Source of the DNA: Brevibacterium sp. RIT 803
Lineage (GTDB): Bacteria > Actinomycetota > Actinomycetes > Actinomycetales > Brevibacteriaceae
Assembly: GCF_016892625.1 (NCBI RefSeq)
Contig: NZ_JAFEMW010000001.1
Location: 434,001-498,000, forward strand
Direction of reading: 5' to 3'
Length of the DNA: 64,000 bases
Below are positions 25,354 through 35,042 of the stretch, piece after piece. Made by a program: the position numbers and the translations under genes. The notes beneath the pieces are model-generated. The model saw nothing but the letters and a program-made list of their open reading frames with translations. It was not told the DNA's origin and searched no databases. How positions within the stretch are numbered: the stretch's first letter is position 1; every line of letters starts with the position of its first letter.

Positions 25354-27039
25354 ATGGGAGATGACAAGAACACCATGCCTGACGAGGAGTTCCGCAACGG
25401 CGGCCGGGCCGTCATCGCGACTCTGGCCGCGCACGGCGTCGATACGATCTTCGGAATTCCCGGCACACACAACCTCGAGTTCTACCGACACCTGAGCGAA
25501 TTCGGCATTCGTGCCATCACACCACGCCATGAGCAGGGTGCCGGCTACGGTGCCGACGGATACTTCCTCGTCTCCGGCAAACCCGGAGTCGTCATCACCA
25601 CATCGGGTCCGGGACTGACGAATGTCATCACGGCCGCGGCGACCGCCTATGCGGAGTCGCGCCCGATGCTCATCCTCTCCCCCGGTGTTCCCACCGGGCT
25701 CGAGCGCGCCGATGTCGGAATGCTCCATGAGACAAAGGACTCCTCCGGGGCGCTGAACCGCCTGTTGGTCTCCTCTCAGCGCACCCGCACGGCCGAGGGT
25801 GCTGCGCAGGCCGTCGCCGAAGCATTCGCCATGTTCTCCTCCTCGCGCCCCGGCCCCGTTCACATCGAGGTTCCCCTCGACGTTCTTGAGGGCGTCTGGA
25901 ACGGCAGTGTGCCGACGCAGATCCCTGGCCGCCGTCCGGGCCTGGACCCGCGAGTCATCTCCCGTGCCGCCGAGGCGGTGGGCGGTGCCACTCGTCCGCT
26001 CATCGTCGCCGGTGGCGGGGCCCGCAAGGCGAGCGCCGAGGTCAGGGCCTTCGCGGAGGAACTCGATGCCCCTGTGGCCACAACCGCCAATGGCAAGGGC
26101 ATCATCTCCGAGGAGCACCCGCTGTCCTTGGGCTCCAACGTTCGCTTCCCCAGCGTTCAAGCTGAGTCTGCGGCAGCCGACGTGCTCATCGTCCTCGGCT
26201 CCGAACTCGCCGACTCCGACCTCTGGGGCGGACTCATCGGCGCCCAGACATCGGCCGGCATCCGCAACGAAGCCTCCACACAGGTCGTCATCCGCTGCGA
26301 TATCGACCCCGACCAACTGGGCAAGAACCTCGGCGGGGACATCCTCGCCTGCGCCGATGCAGGGGAATTCCTCACCGCGCTGATGACCGAACTGGATCAG
26401 AACGCGCCCACGACCACCTCGGCAAGAGATATTCCCTCCACAGGAAGCGGAGCCGAACGCGTTCAGGAGATCCGAGCCTCCTGGGGTTCGGACTTCGACT
26501 TCGAGTCCATCGGCGCGCGTGTCACTCGCCTCGTCGAACAGGGTGCGGGACCTTCCGTGGTCATCGCCGGGGACTCCTCCCAGGTCACCTACGACGGGTC
26601 GGTGCACGCGCTGACTGCCAACACGCCTGATCAGCTGCTCTACATGCCCGGTTTTGCGACCTTGGGGTACGGGATTCCTGCGGCCATCGGGGCCAAGCTG
26701 GCCGACAGTGCGCGTCCGGTTGCCTGCATCCTCGGAGACGGAGCTGCCATGTTCTCCGTCCAGGAGCTGATGACGGCGGGCGAACTGGGGTTGGGGATTC
26801 CCTTCGTCATCGTCGACAACGGCGGATACGCCGAAATCGAGGCTCAGATGGTCGACCGGACGATCGAGCCGTTCGCGGTCAGGCTCGCCCGTCCCGACTT
26901 CGCGGCCCTGGGGCAGTCCATGGGTGGGTCAGGGGTGACGATCGCGGAGTCCGACATCGACGAGCTGCTCCCGACCGCCGTCGCCGAGGCGCTCGACCGG
27001 ACCGTTCCCACCACCATTCACATCACACTCGGGTGCTGA
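25354..27039 (+). CDS. ThDP-dependent enzyme, acetolactate-synthase-like (possible 2-ketoarginine decarboxylase)
   Basis: A 561-residue ThDP enzyme; ATG 25354 has GGGAG upstream. The catalytic Glu lies in RHEQGAGYGADG near residue 58, and the Mg-ThDP motif runs from LGDGAAMF near residue 461 to VDNGGY about 27 residues on. Acetolactate synthase proper is usually elsewhere with its regulatory subunit, which is absent here. AruI, the 2-ketoarginine decarboxylase of the arginine transaminase pathway, is a relative of this fold, and a guanidinobutyrase would act after it, so that role is proposed. Confidence 0.85.
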   Translation: MGDDKNTMPDEEFRNGGRAVIATLAAHGVDTIFGIPGTHNLEFYRHLSEFGIRAITPRHEQGAGYGADGYFLVSGKPGVVITTSGPGLTNVITAAATAYAESRPMLILSPGVPTGLERADVGMLHETKDSSGALNRLLVSSQRTRTAEGAAQAVAEAFAMFSSSRPGPVHIEVPLDVLEGVWNGSVPTQIPGRRPGLDPRVISRAAEAVGGATRPLIVAGGGARKASAEVRAFAEELDAPVATTANGKGIISEEHPLSLGSNVRFPSVQAESAAADVLIVLGSELADSDLWGGLIGAQTSAGIRNEASTQVVIRCDIDPDQLGKNLGGDILACADAGEFLTALMTELDQNAPTTTSARDIPSTGSGAERVQEIRASWGSDFDFESIGARVTRLVEQGAGPSVVIAGDSSQVTYDGSVHALTANTPDQLLYMPGFATLGYGIPAAIGAKLADSARPVACILGDGAAMFSVQELMTAGELGLGIPFVIVDNGGYAEIEAQMVDRTIEPFAVRLARPDFAALGQSMGGSGVTIAESDIDELLPTAVAEALDRTVPTTIHITLGC

Positions 27040-27088
27040 AGCACCCGTTGAGCCGATTGCTCATGCAGCCAACCAAGAAAGGGTCGAC

Positions 27089-28606
27089 GTGGACTCTCTA
27101 GTCGTCATCATCTATCTCGCCGCCATGGTGGGATTCGGAATCTGGGGCCGGTACAAGGCGAAGAATCAGGACGATTTCCTCGTCGCGGGCCGCCGCCTGG
27201 GCGGGTGGCTGTACACGGGCACGATGTCCGCGGTCGTCCTCGGAGGGGCCTCGACTATCGGCGGTGTCGGCCTCGGCTACACCTCGGGGCTGTCGGGGAT
27301 GTGGCTGGTCTTCAGTATCGGCCTTGGCATCATCCTGCTGTCGCTGTTCTTCGCCCCGCGGATTCAGAAGCTGGAGATCTACACGGTCTCACAGATGCTG
27401 GAGCTGCGCTACGGAAAGGGCTCCCGCCTGGTCTCTGGCGCGATCATGACCGCCTATGGGCTGATGATCTCCACGACGTCGACGGTCGCCTATGCGACGA
27501 TCTTCCACGCGCTCTTCGACATCAATAAGTTCTGGTCCGTGCTCATCGGTGGTGGAATCGTCATCCTCTACTCGATGCTCGGCGGAATGTGGTCGATCAC
27601 GCTGACCGACTTCGTGCAGTTCTTCATCCAGACCATCGGCATCTTCCTCATCATGCTGCCGATCGTGCTGAGCAAGTCCGGTGGCATCGGAGAGCTCTTC
27701 TCATCGCTCCCGGCTGAGCAGACCAGCCCGGTGGGCATCGGCTGGCAGGCAATTCTCGGCTACATCCTCATCTACACTCTGGGCCTCCTCATCGGACAGG
27801 ACATCTGGCAGCGGGTGTTCACCGCACGCAGCCCGGGCGTGGCCAGGTGGGGCGGTCTGTCGGCTGGCGTCTACTGCCTCCTCTATGCCGTGGCGGGTGC
27901 GCTCATCGGCATGGCCGCCACGAAGATCGTTCCCGGCATCGAAGTCCAAGACGATGTGTTCGTCGCCGTCGTCGATGCTGCGATGTCGCCCCTGCTGGGC
28001 GGATTCGTCCTCGCCGCGGCACTGGCAGCAATGATGTCGACAGCCTCCGGCTCGCTCATGGCGGCTGCGACAGTGTGCCGCCAGGACATCGTCGAACCGC
28101 TGCTTGCCCGCAAGGACATCGTTCCGGTGACTGCTGAATCAGCCGGTGACGCCGATTCGGTGCACGGCGACGGTTCTCCTCTCAGCTCCGGCGAGGCGAG
28201 GAAGTCGACGCTGGTGAAATCGCTGGTGCGCGAGACCGGCGACGAGATCCGTGATTCTCGCATCTACCTCATCGGACTCGGCGTCGTCACCCTCATCCTT
28301 GCGATGATCATGCCCAGTGTCGTCGAGGCGCTCACAGTCGCCTACAACCTGCTGGTGGCCGGACTCTTCATCCCCATCCTCGGTGGGCTGATCTTCAAAC
28401 GCGGAAACATCATCGGCGTCATGGCGGGTATGATCCTAGGTTCGCTCACCACGATCGTCATCATGATCACCATGGGAATCTACTCGAACGAGGCCATCTA
28501 CCTGGGCCTCATCGCATCACTGCTCGGCTACGTCATCGGCTCTCTGGTATCGAAGCCGACACCACCGGAGGTCATGGCCGCATGGAAGGAACGACTGAAC
28601 AGGTAG
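27089..28606 (+). CDS. Sodium:solute symporter (SSS family)
   Basis: A 505-residue protein with GTG start and AAGAAAGGG upstream. About 12-13 membrane segments. DDFLVAGRRLGGWLYTGTMS and the following GGASTIGGVGLGY are the SSS signature near the N-terminus. A charged cytoplasmic loop sits at residues ~350-380. It is cotranscribed with the ureohydrolase and ThDP genes and probably imports the substrate. Confidence 0.9.
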   Translation: MDSLVVIIYLAAMVGFGIWGRYKAKNQDDFLVAGRRLGGWLYTGTMSAVVLGGASTIGGVGLGYTSGLSGMWLVFSIGLGIILLSLFFAPRIQKLEIYTVSQMLELRYGKGSRLVSGAIMTAYGLMISTTSTVAYATIFHALFDINKFWSVLIGGGIVILYSMLGGMWSITLTDFVQFFIQTIGIFLIMLPIVLSKSGGIGELFSSLPAEQTSPVGIGWQAILGYILIYTLGLLIGQDIWQRVFTARSPGVARWGGLSAGVYCLLYAVAGALIGMAATKIVPGIEVQDDVFVAVVDAAMSPLLGGFVLAAALAAMMSTASGSLMAAATVCRQDIVEPLLARKDIVPVTAESAGDADSVHGDGSPLSSGEARKSTLVKSLVRETGDEIRDSRIYLIGLGVVTLILAMIMPSVVEALTVAYNLLVAGLFIPILGGLIFKRGNIIGVMAGMILGSLTTIVIMITMGIYSNEAIYLGLIASLLGYVIGSLVSKPTPPEVMAAWKERLNR

Positions 28607-28629
28607 CAGGCACCCAGCCACCAGCACCC

Positions 28630-28727
28630 CCGCAGCTGGCTGCGCTGCGGAGCCGCCATCGAGAAACGCACGCTGCGTCGAATCTCTCATGCGCGCGTGC
28701 GCTTTTCGACGCTCGCAGCGTTTCTCG
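28630..28727. terminator. Two hairpins after the symporter, one a 23-bp inverted repeat
   Basis: A short stem (CCGCAGC 28630-28636 with GCTGCGG 28644-28650) is followed by a larger imperfect repeat, arms 28660-28682 and 28705-28727. In the larger one the outer 10 bp (CGAGAAACGC) and inner 8 bp (GCGTCGAA) pair perfectly, with a 5-nt mismatched bulge. There is no T-run. It may end the upstream operon or be a protein-binding site. Confidence 0.5.
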
Positions 28728-28758
28728 GTGCAGCAGGTCCATGTGGACCAGCAGAACT

Positions 28759-28913
28759 TTGCCGACCGGCTCGCCGTGATCTATATTCGAATGGTCAGGC
28801 CGGTGCCAACGTCGAATCCGGTTGCTGCCGAACAGCCGGCGCTCGAAAAAGGAGCGCGAAGCCGCGGAATTCGCGTGTGAGACATATATGGATCGTTCTC
28901 TTCCATATCTCTC
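28759..28913 (+). promoter_or_regulatory. Promoter and operator-like palindrome of the second ThDP gene
   Basis: TTGCCG (28759-28764), 17-bp spacer, TATATT (28782-28787) make a good sigma-70-type promoter. In the leader, GAGACATATATGGA (28879-28892) faces TTCCATATCTCTC (28901-28913), a near-perfect inverted repeat 19 nt ahead of the start codon that could be an operator or block translation. Confidence 0.6.
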
Positions 28914-28931
28914 ATCCGCGAAAGGCCCCTG

Positions 28932-30584
28932 ATGGCTCACACTTCGGCACACGTCGCCCACACTCTGGCCCACCACATCGATGAAGTCTTCGGACTCATG
29001 GGCAACGGCAACGCCTACTTCCTCGATGCTCTTCTGACCTCCACCTCGGCGACTTACACTGCCGTTCGACACGAAGCCGGCGCCGTCGTCGCCGCCGACG
29101 CGCACTTCCGCACCTCCGGCAGAATCGCCGCGGCCACCACCACCTACGGCGCCGGGTTCACGAACACCCTCACTGCGCTGGCCGAAGCCGCGCAGGCCAA
29201 GGTTCCACTCGTCCTTGTCGTCGGCGACGAACCCACGTCCGGCCCGCGGCCCTGGGACGTCGACCAGATCGCCATGGCCTCCGCGGTAGGTGTGCGCACC
29301 TATACCGTCGGTCGCGTCGATGCGGCGGCCGCGACTGTCACCGCAATCGAGCACGCGCTGACGTACCGAGTGCCCGTTGTCCTCGCGATCCCCTACGATG
29401 TCGCAACCCTCGACATCGGTGAGATACCCTCGGTTCCGGGTCCCGGACGACCTGCTCCCCTGGCGCCGTCGTCCGAGTTCTCACAGACCTCGCTCGCTCG
29501 TCTGACAGCTGCCCTCGCCGAGGCGGAACGTCCGATCCTGCTGGCCGGCCGAGGTGCGTGGTTGGCAGGAGCAGAGGCCGAGCTCGGCGCCCTGGCAGAA
29601 GCCACAGGGGCGTTGACTACGACTACCGCCCTTGGCCGCAATGTCTTCCCAGATGCCGACTATGACCTCGGCGTGGCCGGAGGATTCGGTGCCCCTGAGG
29701 CCATGGAGCGAATCCGTGAGGCAGACATCGCCGTCGTCTTCGGGGCTTCGCTCAACCAGTTCACGATGCGATTCGGCGAGCTGTTCCACCCGTCGACAGC
29801 GGTCTGGCAGATCGACACCGATGATCGGGCTACGAATGCCCGGGTCGGCGGTTTCATCCGCAGCGATGTCAAGCTTGCTGCGGGCGAGCTGGTCACACGG
29901 CTGGAGGCCTCGGGTGCGGTAGCGAGCGGGTGGCGCGAGACCGTGGATACGGCGGCTGACCGGGCCTACGAAATGGGCACGGAATTCGCCGAGGACGGTC
30001 GCCTGGACCCACGCGCTGCCGCTGCACGCCTCGGTGCGCTGATGCCAGAGGACCGAGTTGTGGTCTCCGATGGAGGTCACTTCATCGCATGGGCGAATAT
30101 GTTCTGGGAGCCCAGCGCACCCGACCGTCTGGCGATGGTCGGCACGGCGTTCCAATCGATCGGGCTCGGCTGGCACAGCGTGGCAGGCGCGGCACGCGCC
30201 AATCAGGAATCGACGATCGTTCTCACCACCGGCGACGGGGGCGGGGCCATGGCGCTGTCCGACCTCGATACCGCAATCCGTTCGGCCGGGGGCCGCGGCA
30301 TGGCCGTCGTCTTCAATGATGCCGCCTATGGCGCAGAGGTGAATCTGTACGGACTCAAGGGACTGAATAAGGCACCGATGCTCATCGATGAGATCGACTT
30401 CGCGGCGCTGGGCAGCGCCGCCGGAGGCCGCGGGGTTGCCGTCCACTCGCTGGCCGACCTCGAAGTCGTCAACGAATGGAAGGCGACTCCGGTCGACGAT
30501 CGGAGGTTCCTGGTGCTTGACCTGCGGATCTCGGGTGCGGTCATTGCCCCGTATCAGGAGGAAGTCATCCGTGTGAACTCGTAG
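28932..30584 (+). CDS. Second ThDP-dependent enzyme
   Basis: A 550-residue protein starting MAHTSAHVAHTLAHHIDEVF. The catalytic Glu lies in VRHEAGAVVAADAHF near residue 48; the ThDP/Mg motif begins TGDGGGAMALSDLD near residue 434 and ends at VVFNDAAYG. It is more distant from the first ThDP enzyme than a simple duplicate would be. It has its own promoter. Likely a decarboxylase or ligase of a 2-oxo acid; the substrate is unknown. Confidence 0.85.
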   Translation: MAHTSAHVAHTLAHHIDEVFGLMGNGNAYFLDALLTSTSATYTAVRHEAGAVVAADAHFRTSGRIAAATTTYGAGFTNTLTALAEAAQAKVPLVLVVGDEPTSGPRPWDVDQIAMASAVGVRTYTVGRVDAAAATVTAIEHALTYRVPVVLAIPYDVATLDIGEIPSVPGPGRPAPLAPSSEFSQTSLARLTAALAEAERPILLAGRGAWLAGAEAELGALAEATGALTTTTALGRNVFPDADYDLGVAGGFGAPEAMERIREADIAVVFGASLNQFTMRFGELFHPSTAVWQIDTDDRATNARVGGFIRSDVKLAAGELVTRLEASGAVASGWRETVDTAADRAYEMGTEFAEDGRLDPRAAAARLGALMPEDRVVVSDGGHFIAWANMFWEPSAPDRLAMVGTAFQSIGLGWHSVAGAARANQESTIVLTTGDGGGAMALSDLDTAIRSAGGRGMAVVFNDAAYGAEVNLYGLKGLNKAPMLIDEIDFAALGSAAGGRGVAVHSLADLEVVNEWKATPVDDRRFLVLDLRISGAVIAPYQEEVIRVNS

Positions 30585-30716
30585 AGATCGGCGCTGACGT
30601 ATCCAGGTTCTGGCCACTCAGACATCAAATTGCCAGAGTCGTTCAGTCCTGATCATTCGTGTTCTGGAGGTCGGGGAGAGACGAGTCCCTGGAACAAGGG
30701 TGCCGGGAACCAACAG

Positions 30717-30751
30717 AAAAAGCCCTGGGTTCACAAGGAACCCAGGGCTTT
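30717..30751 (-). terminator. Rho-independent terminator of ssrA
   Basis: On the minus strand AAGCCCTGGGTTC pairs with GAACCCAGGGCTT across a 5-nt loop and is followed by TTTTT. It starts directly after the tmRNA 3' end. It is the only textbook terminator with a T-run I noted in the window. Confidence 0.9.
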
Positions 30752-30755
30752 GAAG

Positions 30756-31129
30756 TGGAGATGGCGGGAATCGAACCCGCGTCCGTCGGCAGATTGTCAG
30801 GACTTCTCCGGGCGCAGTTCGTGAAGTAGTTTCTTAGGTTCTGGCCCTCACACGAACATGTGGACCAACGAACGGAGTTGAGTAAAAGTCCCTCAGATAC
30901 CCTCAACGAATATCTGAAGCAGTGGCTCCCTAAGCGACGCCAGGACCTAGAGTGGAAGCAACTCTAGACTGACGGATTCGCAGCTCGGCCTAATCAGGCA
31001 GCGAGGGCGAAATCGGTGCGGTTATTAGACTTAGCACCTATTGTTTTGCAGAGGACATTAACGAGATGACTCTACATTCTCGGCCCGCTTCTCCCGTCGC
31101 AGTGTCCGACGTCGAAACCGATCATCCCC
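30756..31129 (-). ncRNA. ssrA: Transfer-messenger RNA
   Basis: A 374-nt RNA. The 5' end GGGGATGATCGGTTTCGACG and the 3' T-arm/acceptor (GGGTTCGATTCCCGCCATCT in the complement) form the tRNA-like half, with GGGGATG pairing to CATCTCC; CCA is not encoded. The tag reading frame is 31035-30994: resume codon GCT, peptide AKSNNRTDFALAA, stop TGA. The tag end ALAA is the usual degradation signal. smpB lies just upstream on the same strand. Confidence 0.97.
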
Positions 31130-31283
31130 ATATTCTTTTACCAAAGCTGCCCAGCTCATCCACCTGCGCAAACAGGCTCATGCGCCGACCAGAATAACCA
31201 GCATACTCCCACAACACCACACGACCCAATTGCATTCCCGCGGACGGGAATTCAATCAGATCTTCGATGTCAGAGGGCCAGGT

Positions 31284-31754
31284 TCAGAGGAACTGCTTGG
31301 ACTTGATCGCCCGCTCAGCCTCACGCTTGTCCTGCGCTTCACGCAGGGCCTGACGCTTGTCCCATTCACGCTTGCCCTTGGCCAACGCGATCTCGACCTT
31401 GACGCGCGATCCGTCGAAGTACAGCTCCAGCGGAATGAGGGTGCGCCCCGACTCCTTGACCTTCTGCGACAGTCGGAGAATCTCCTCGCGGTGCAGCAGC
31501 AGCTTCCGGCGACGGCGCGCAGTGTGGTTCGTCCATGTCCCCTGTGCGTACTCGGGAATGTAGACACCCTCCAGCCACGCTTCGTTCTGGAAGATCAGCG
31601 CAAACCCGTCGGTCAGCGACGCCCTGCCCTCTCGCAGTGACTTCACTTCGGTTCCGCTCAGCACGAGACCGGCCTCCCACGTATCTTCGATGAGATAGTC
31701 GTGGCGCGCCTTACGGTTCCTCGCGATGACTTTCTTGCCAGTTTCCTTCGGCAT
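31284..31754 (-). CDS. smpB: SsrA-binding protein SmpB
   Basis: A 156-residue RNA-binding protein beginning [20 protein letters not shown]. The OB-fold is clear ([20 protein letters not shown], then [15 protein letters not shown] segment [14 protein letters not shown]), and the basic C-terminal tail [20 protein letters not shown] inserts into the decoding centre. It loads tmRNA on stalled ribosomes. It sits 155 nt upstream of ssrA. Confidence 0.97.
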   Translation of the reverse strand: MPKETGKKVIARNRKARHDYLIEDTWEAGLVLSGTEVKSLREGRASLTDGFALIFQNEAWLEGVYIPEYAQGTWTNHTARRRRKLLLHREEILRLSQKVKESGRTLIPLELYFDGSRVKVEIALAKGKREWDKRQALREAQDKREAERAIKSKQFL

Positions 31755-31935
31755 GACCGGCCTCCTTCCTCTGTCTCAAATCAGCCTGTCCGGCCCCGGC
31801 TTTCAGTCTCAGAAGACTGCTCAACCGCGTAGACACGCAGACCCACAATTCTATCTCAATGATATCGCGTGCGAAAGGCCACGGTGCCGCCTACCGAAGG
31901 CTCACCTCGGCGAGGCCGGGCTCAATCGGCTGCGG

Positions 31936-33165
31936 TCAGGAGATGTAGGGCATCGGATCGACGTATCCGCCGTTCTTCATGACCTCGAAGTGCAGATGGC
32001 AGCCGGTGGATGCGCCGGTCGTACCCGAATCCGAGATGACCTGACCCTTCTTCACCTTCTGACCATCGTGGACCTTGAGGTCCGTGTTGTGGTTGTACGT
32101 CGAGGCGATCGAGTCGCCCTTGATCTTTCCGTGGGAGATGACGACGCGGTTGCCGTAGCCGCCTGTCCATCCCGAGGTCACGACGATGCCGTCGCCGGCG
32201 GCCCGGATCGGGGTGCCGCAGGGGACGCCGAAGTCGGTGCCCGAGTGCAGCTTCTTCGCACCGGTGATCGGGTGGATACGGTAGCCGAAGGGCGAGGTGA
32301 TGGGATACCCCTCGGCCGGATTGGCCAGCTCGCCGTCTCCATAGACGAATTTGCCCTTCTTCTCCTGCTCCTTCTCCCACTCGCGAACCTTCTTCGCCAG
32401 CCGGTCCTGTTCGTCCTGCTCCTTCTGCAGCTGTTCCTCGGTCGTGGCTTTGTTGTCAGAGATCGTCTTCTCCGCATCGTCCTTCGCGGAGATGATGTCG
32501 GCCAGGCTATCGGACTTCTTCTTCGCGTCGATCTGTGCGGCCTCTTTGGCCAACACCGCCTCGGCGGCTTCGTCCTTGAGGTCCGAGATCTCATCGGTGA
32601 CACCCGAAAGGCGCTCCTCGTTGTTCTTGTTGACCGCTCGCTGCTCGGAGAGGTTGTCGATCGTGCGCTGCTGTGACCGGACGGCGGAGTCCACGCGCCC
32701 GATTCCACCGTCGGCGCTTGTCCCCTCGGCCATCTGCAGCAGCATCGCCAGGTCAGAGGTGATGCCCGAGTTCTGATATGCCTGACGCCCGATGCGCGCG
32801 GCAGAGGTCTTGTGCTTGTCGATCTCCTCCGCGCCGTCCTTGATCGAGGTTCTGAGGTCCGACTGTGCATTCTCCGCCGAGGTGAGTCGAGCGGCCATGG
32901 CATCATCCGTCTCAATGGCCTCACTCAGCGCATCGTCGGCCTTCTTCGACGCGGCCTCAGCCTCGGGCAGCTTCTCCTCCGCCGCGTCGCGTTCGGCGAT
33001 GACTCGAGCCAGGTCCTCGTCGAGACCCTCGAACTCCTGCTGGAGCTCCTTGACCCGGTCATCGACCTTGCTCTTGTCATCGCGGGGATCGGCCCCCGCC
33101 GAGCTCACGGGCAGGACGACAGCCAGCACCGCTGCCGTCACCGCTAAGCCGAGTCTGCGTTTCAT
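31936..33165 (-). CDS. Secreted M23 peptidase with coiled coil (EnvC-like)
   Basis: A 409-residue protein. A signal peptide (MKRRLGLAVTAAVLAVVLPV, cleavage after SSAGA) is followed by a long coiled coil (residues ~30-265) and a C-terminal LytM/M23 domain. Zinc ligands are visible in HSGTDFGVPCG and HLHFEVMKNGG, with STYNHN between. It starts 1 nt after ftsX. FtsEX controls murein hydrolases of this build at division, such as EnvC and PcsB, so this is its likely effector. Confidence 0.93.
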   Translation of the reverse strand: MKRRLGLAVTAAVLAVVLPVSSAGADPRDDKSKVDDRVKELQQEFEGLDEDLARVIAERDAAEEKLPEAEAASKKADDALSEAIETDDAMAARLTSAENAQSDLRTSIKDGAEEIDKHKTSAARIGRQAYQNSGITSDLAMLLQMAEGTSADGGIGRVDSAVRSQQRTIDNLSEQRAVNKNNEERLSGVTDEISDLKDEAAEAVLAKEAAQIDAKKKSDSLADIISAKDDAEKTISDNKATTEEQLQKEQDEQDRLAKKVREWEKEQEKKGKFVYGDGELANPAEGYPITSPFGYRIHPITGAKKLHSGTDFGVPCGTPIRAAGDGIVVTSGWTGGYGNRVVISHGKIKGDSIASTYNHNTDLKVHDGQKVKKGQVISDSGTTGASTGCHLHFEVMKNGGYVDPMPYIS

Positions 33166-33166
33166 C

Positions 33167-34081
33167 TCAGACCTTCGTGTACTTATTCAAAGTGATCAGG
33201 GATGATGCACCGGCCATGATCACACCGATGGCAATGAGAATCGGGGCAACGATGAGGACGTTGACTCCGGAGATCAGGCTGAAGCCCGTCGCCTGCCCTT
33301 CCAGCCAGCCGCTGACGCCGAAGTGGACGAGGAGCCCCAGTGCACCAGCGGACAGGGTCGCACCGATCGCCGAGGCGATGACGCCTTCGAGCAGGAACGG
33401 GAGCTGAATGAAGGTGTTCGACGCACCCACCAGCCGCATGATTCCGGTCTCGCGCCTCCTTGAGAACGCGGAGAGTCGGATGGTCGTGGCGATGAGCAGC
33501 ATGGCGCACAGCAGCATGATTCCGGCAATCGCGACCGCGACGACGGTGGCAATATTGAGGACGCTGAACAGGCGATCGAGGAGCTGGTTCTGGTCAACGA
33601 CCTCCTCGACGCCCTGGGTCGAGGAGAACGATTCTTTGATGATGTCGTACTTCTCGGCGTCCTGGAGTTTGACCCGGAACGACTCGTTCATCTCGTCTTC
33701 GGGAACGGTGCCTTCGAGGCTGGTGCCCTTGAACTGATCCTGGAAGTGCTCGAAGGCCTCACCCTTGTCTTCGAAGTAGACCTCGTCGACGTAGGGGGCA
33801 AGCTCTGAGCTGTTCAGCTGATCTTCGATGTTCTTCTTCTGCGTATCGGTGGCTTCGCCTTCGACGCAGTTGGTGGCTTCGGAGTCCGGCGGGCACAGGA
33901 AGACGGAGACCTGGACGCGGTCGTACCAGTAGTCCTTCATCTGCCCCACCTGCATCTGCAGCAGGATCGCGGCGCCGACGAAGAGCAGGGACACAAAGGT
34001 CACGAGCACCACGGACAGGACCATGGACACGTTCTTGCGCAGCCCTGACCAGACCTCGGAGAGGATGAATCCGGCCCTCAT
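33167..34081 (-). CDS. ftsX: Cell-division protein FtsX
   Basis: A 304-residue membrane protein starting [20 protein letters not shown]. Four transmembrane helices with a large extracellular loop (residues ~50-165) between the first and second, the usual FtsX topology. The loop contains two cysteines ([15 protein letters not shown]) that may form a disulfide. It overlaps ftsE by 4 nt and transmits ATPase activity to the M23 hydrolase outside. Confidence 0.95.
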   Translation of the reverse strand: MRAGFILSEVWSGLRKNVSMVLSVVLVTFVSLLFVGAAILLQMQVGQMKDYWYDRVQVSVFLCPPDSEATNCVEGEATDTQKKNIEDQLNSSELAPYVDEVYFEDKGEAFEHFQDQFKGTSLEGTVPEDEMNESFRVKLQDAEKYDIIKESFSSTQGVEEVVDQNQLLDRLFSVLNIATVVAVAIAGIMLLCAMLLIATTIRLSAFSRRRETGIMRLVGASNTFIQLPFLLEGVIASAIGATLSAGALGLLVHFGVSGWLEGQATGFSLISGVNVLIVAPILIAIGVIMAGASSLITLNKYTKV

Positions 34082-34779
34082 GAGGCGACTCCGTACGTGC
34101 CCTCTTCGACGTCGCGGACGATTGTCCCCTCGGAGAGTTCGATGACTCGTTTTCGCATCCGGTTGACGATCTCTCCGTCGTGAGTGGCCATGAGCACTGT
34201 GGTTCCGTTGCGGTTGATCTTCTCAAGCACCGACATGATATCGGCACTGGTGGTCGGGTCGAGGTTGCCTGTGGGCTCATCGGCGAGCAGGATACCCGGC
34301 TTGTTGACGACGGCACGGGCAATGGCAACGCGCTGCTGCTCACCGCCGGAGAGTTCGCTGGGGTAGCGCTTCTCCTTGCCGGCCAGTCCGACGGTCTCGA
34401 GCACATCGGGGACCAGGGTCGACATGGATGCCCGGGATTTGCCGATGACCTGGAGGGCAAAGGCGACGTTGGCGAAGACGGTCTTGTTCGGCAGCAGACG
34501 GAAGTCTTGGAAGACCGTGCCGATCCCCCGCCGCAGGTAGGGCACCTTCCAGCTGGGCATCTTCACGACCGATTTTCCGGCGATGTGGATGCGCCCGGCG
34601 CTGGGGACCTCTTCGCGCAGGATGAGGCGGATGACCGTGGACTTACCCGAGCCCGAAGCACCGACGAGGAACACGAATTCTCCACGCTCGGCCTCGAACG
34701 AGATGTCGTCGAGTGCTCTGCGGGAGCGTGTGTCGTAGGACTTCGAAACTGAGTCGAATTTGATCAAGAGGGTCTTCAA
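34078..34779 (-). CDS. ftsE: Cell-division ATP-binding protein FtsE
   Basis: A 233-residue ABC ATPase. Walker [16 protein letters not shown], the signature [14 protein letters not shown] and Walker [12 protein letters not shown] are present, and the FtsE-typical [15 protein letters not shown] segment appears as [13 protein letters not shown]. In most actinobacteria prfB lies just upstream of ftsE; here prfB is 4.3 kb away with a sugar cassette between. Confidence 0.96.
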   Translation of the reverse strand: MKTLLIKFDSVSKSYDTRSRRALDDISFEAERGEFVFLVGASGSGKSTVIRLILREEVPSAGRIHIAGKSVVKMPSWKVPYLRRGIGTVFQDFRLLPNKTVFANVAFALQVIGKSRASMSTLVPDVLETVGLAGKEKRYPSELSGGEQQRVAIARAVVNKPGILLADEPTGNLDPTTSADIMSVLEKINRNGTTVLMATHDGEIVNRMRKRVIELSEGTIVRDVEEGTYGVAS

Positions 34780-35042
34780 TCATGTCGCGGATGGCTCGGC
34801 CGCTTCCACTGTACGTAACAGCCCCGTCATGATCCGGGAGGCTTAAGGGCGTGTGTTGCGCATTGGAGGAAGTTCACAGCCGCCCAGGCGGTGCATCGTC
34901 TGGGCACTGAGTCACCCGGACCTGCCGCCCAAACGTTCTGTCCAGAGCTTCCGTCCAGAGCTTCGGAGGCACCATGTTTTCCGCTTACCTGAGTTCTGTG
35001 GAAATATGATGGCTTGAGGAACAGACACGGAGAAGTGGTTAT

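Noticed and set aside
25267..26607. 446-codon minus frame opposite the ThDP gene
   Set aside because: The Gly/Arg/Asp-rich translation is the reverse-strand shadow of a clear ThDP enzyme.
34925..34975. Tandem GTCCAGAGCTTC repeat as an insertion-sequence end
   Set aside because: Only two 12-bp copies with no transposase nearby; more likely a local duplication or operator half-sites.
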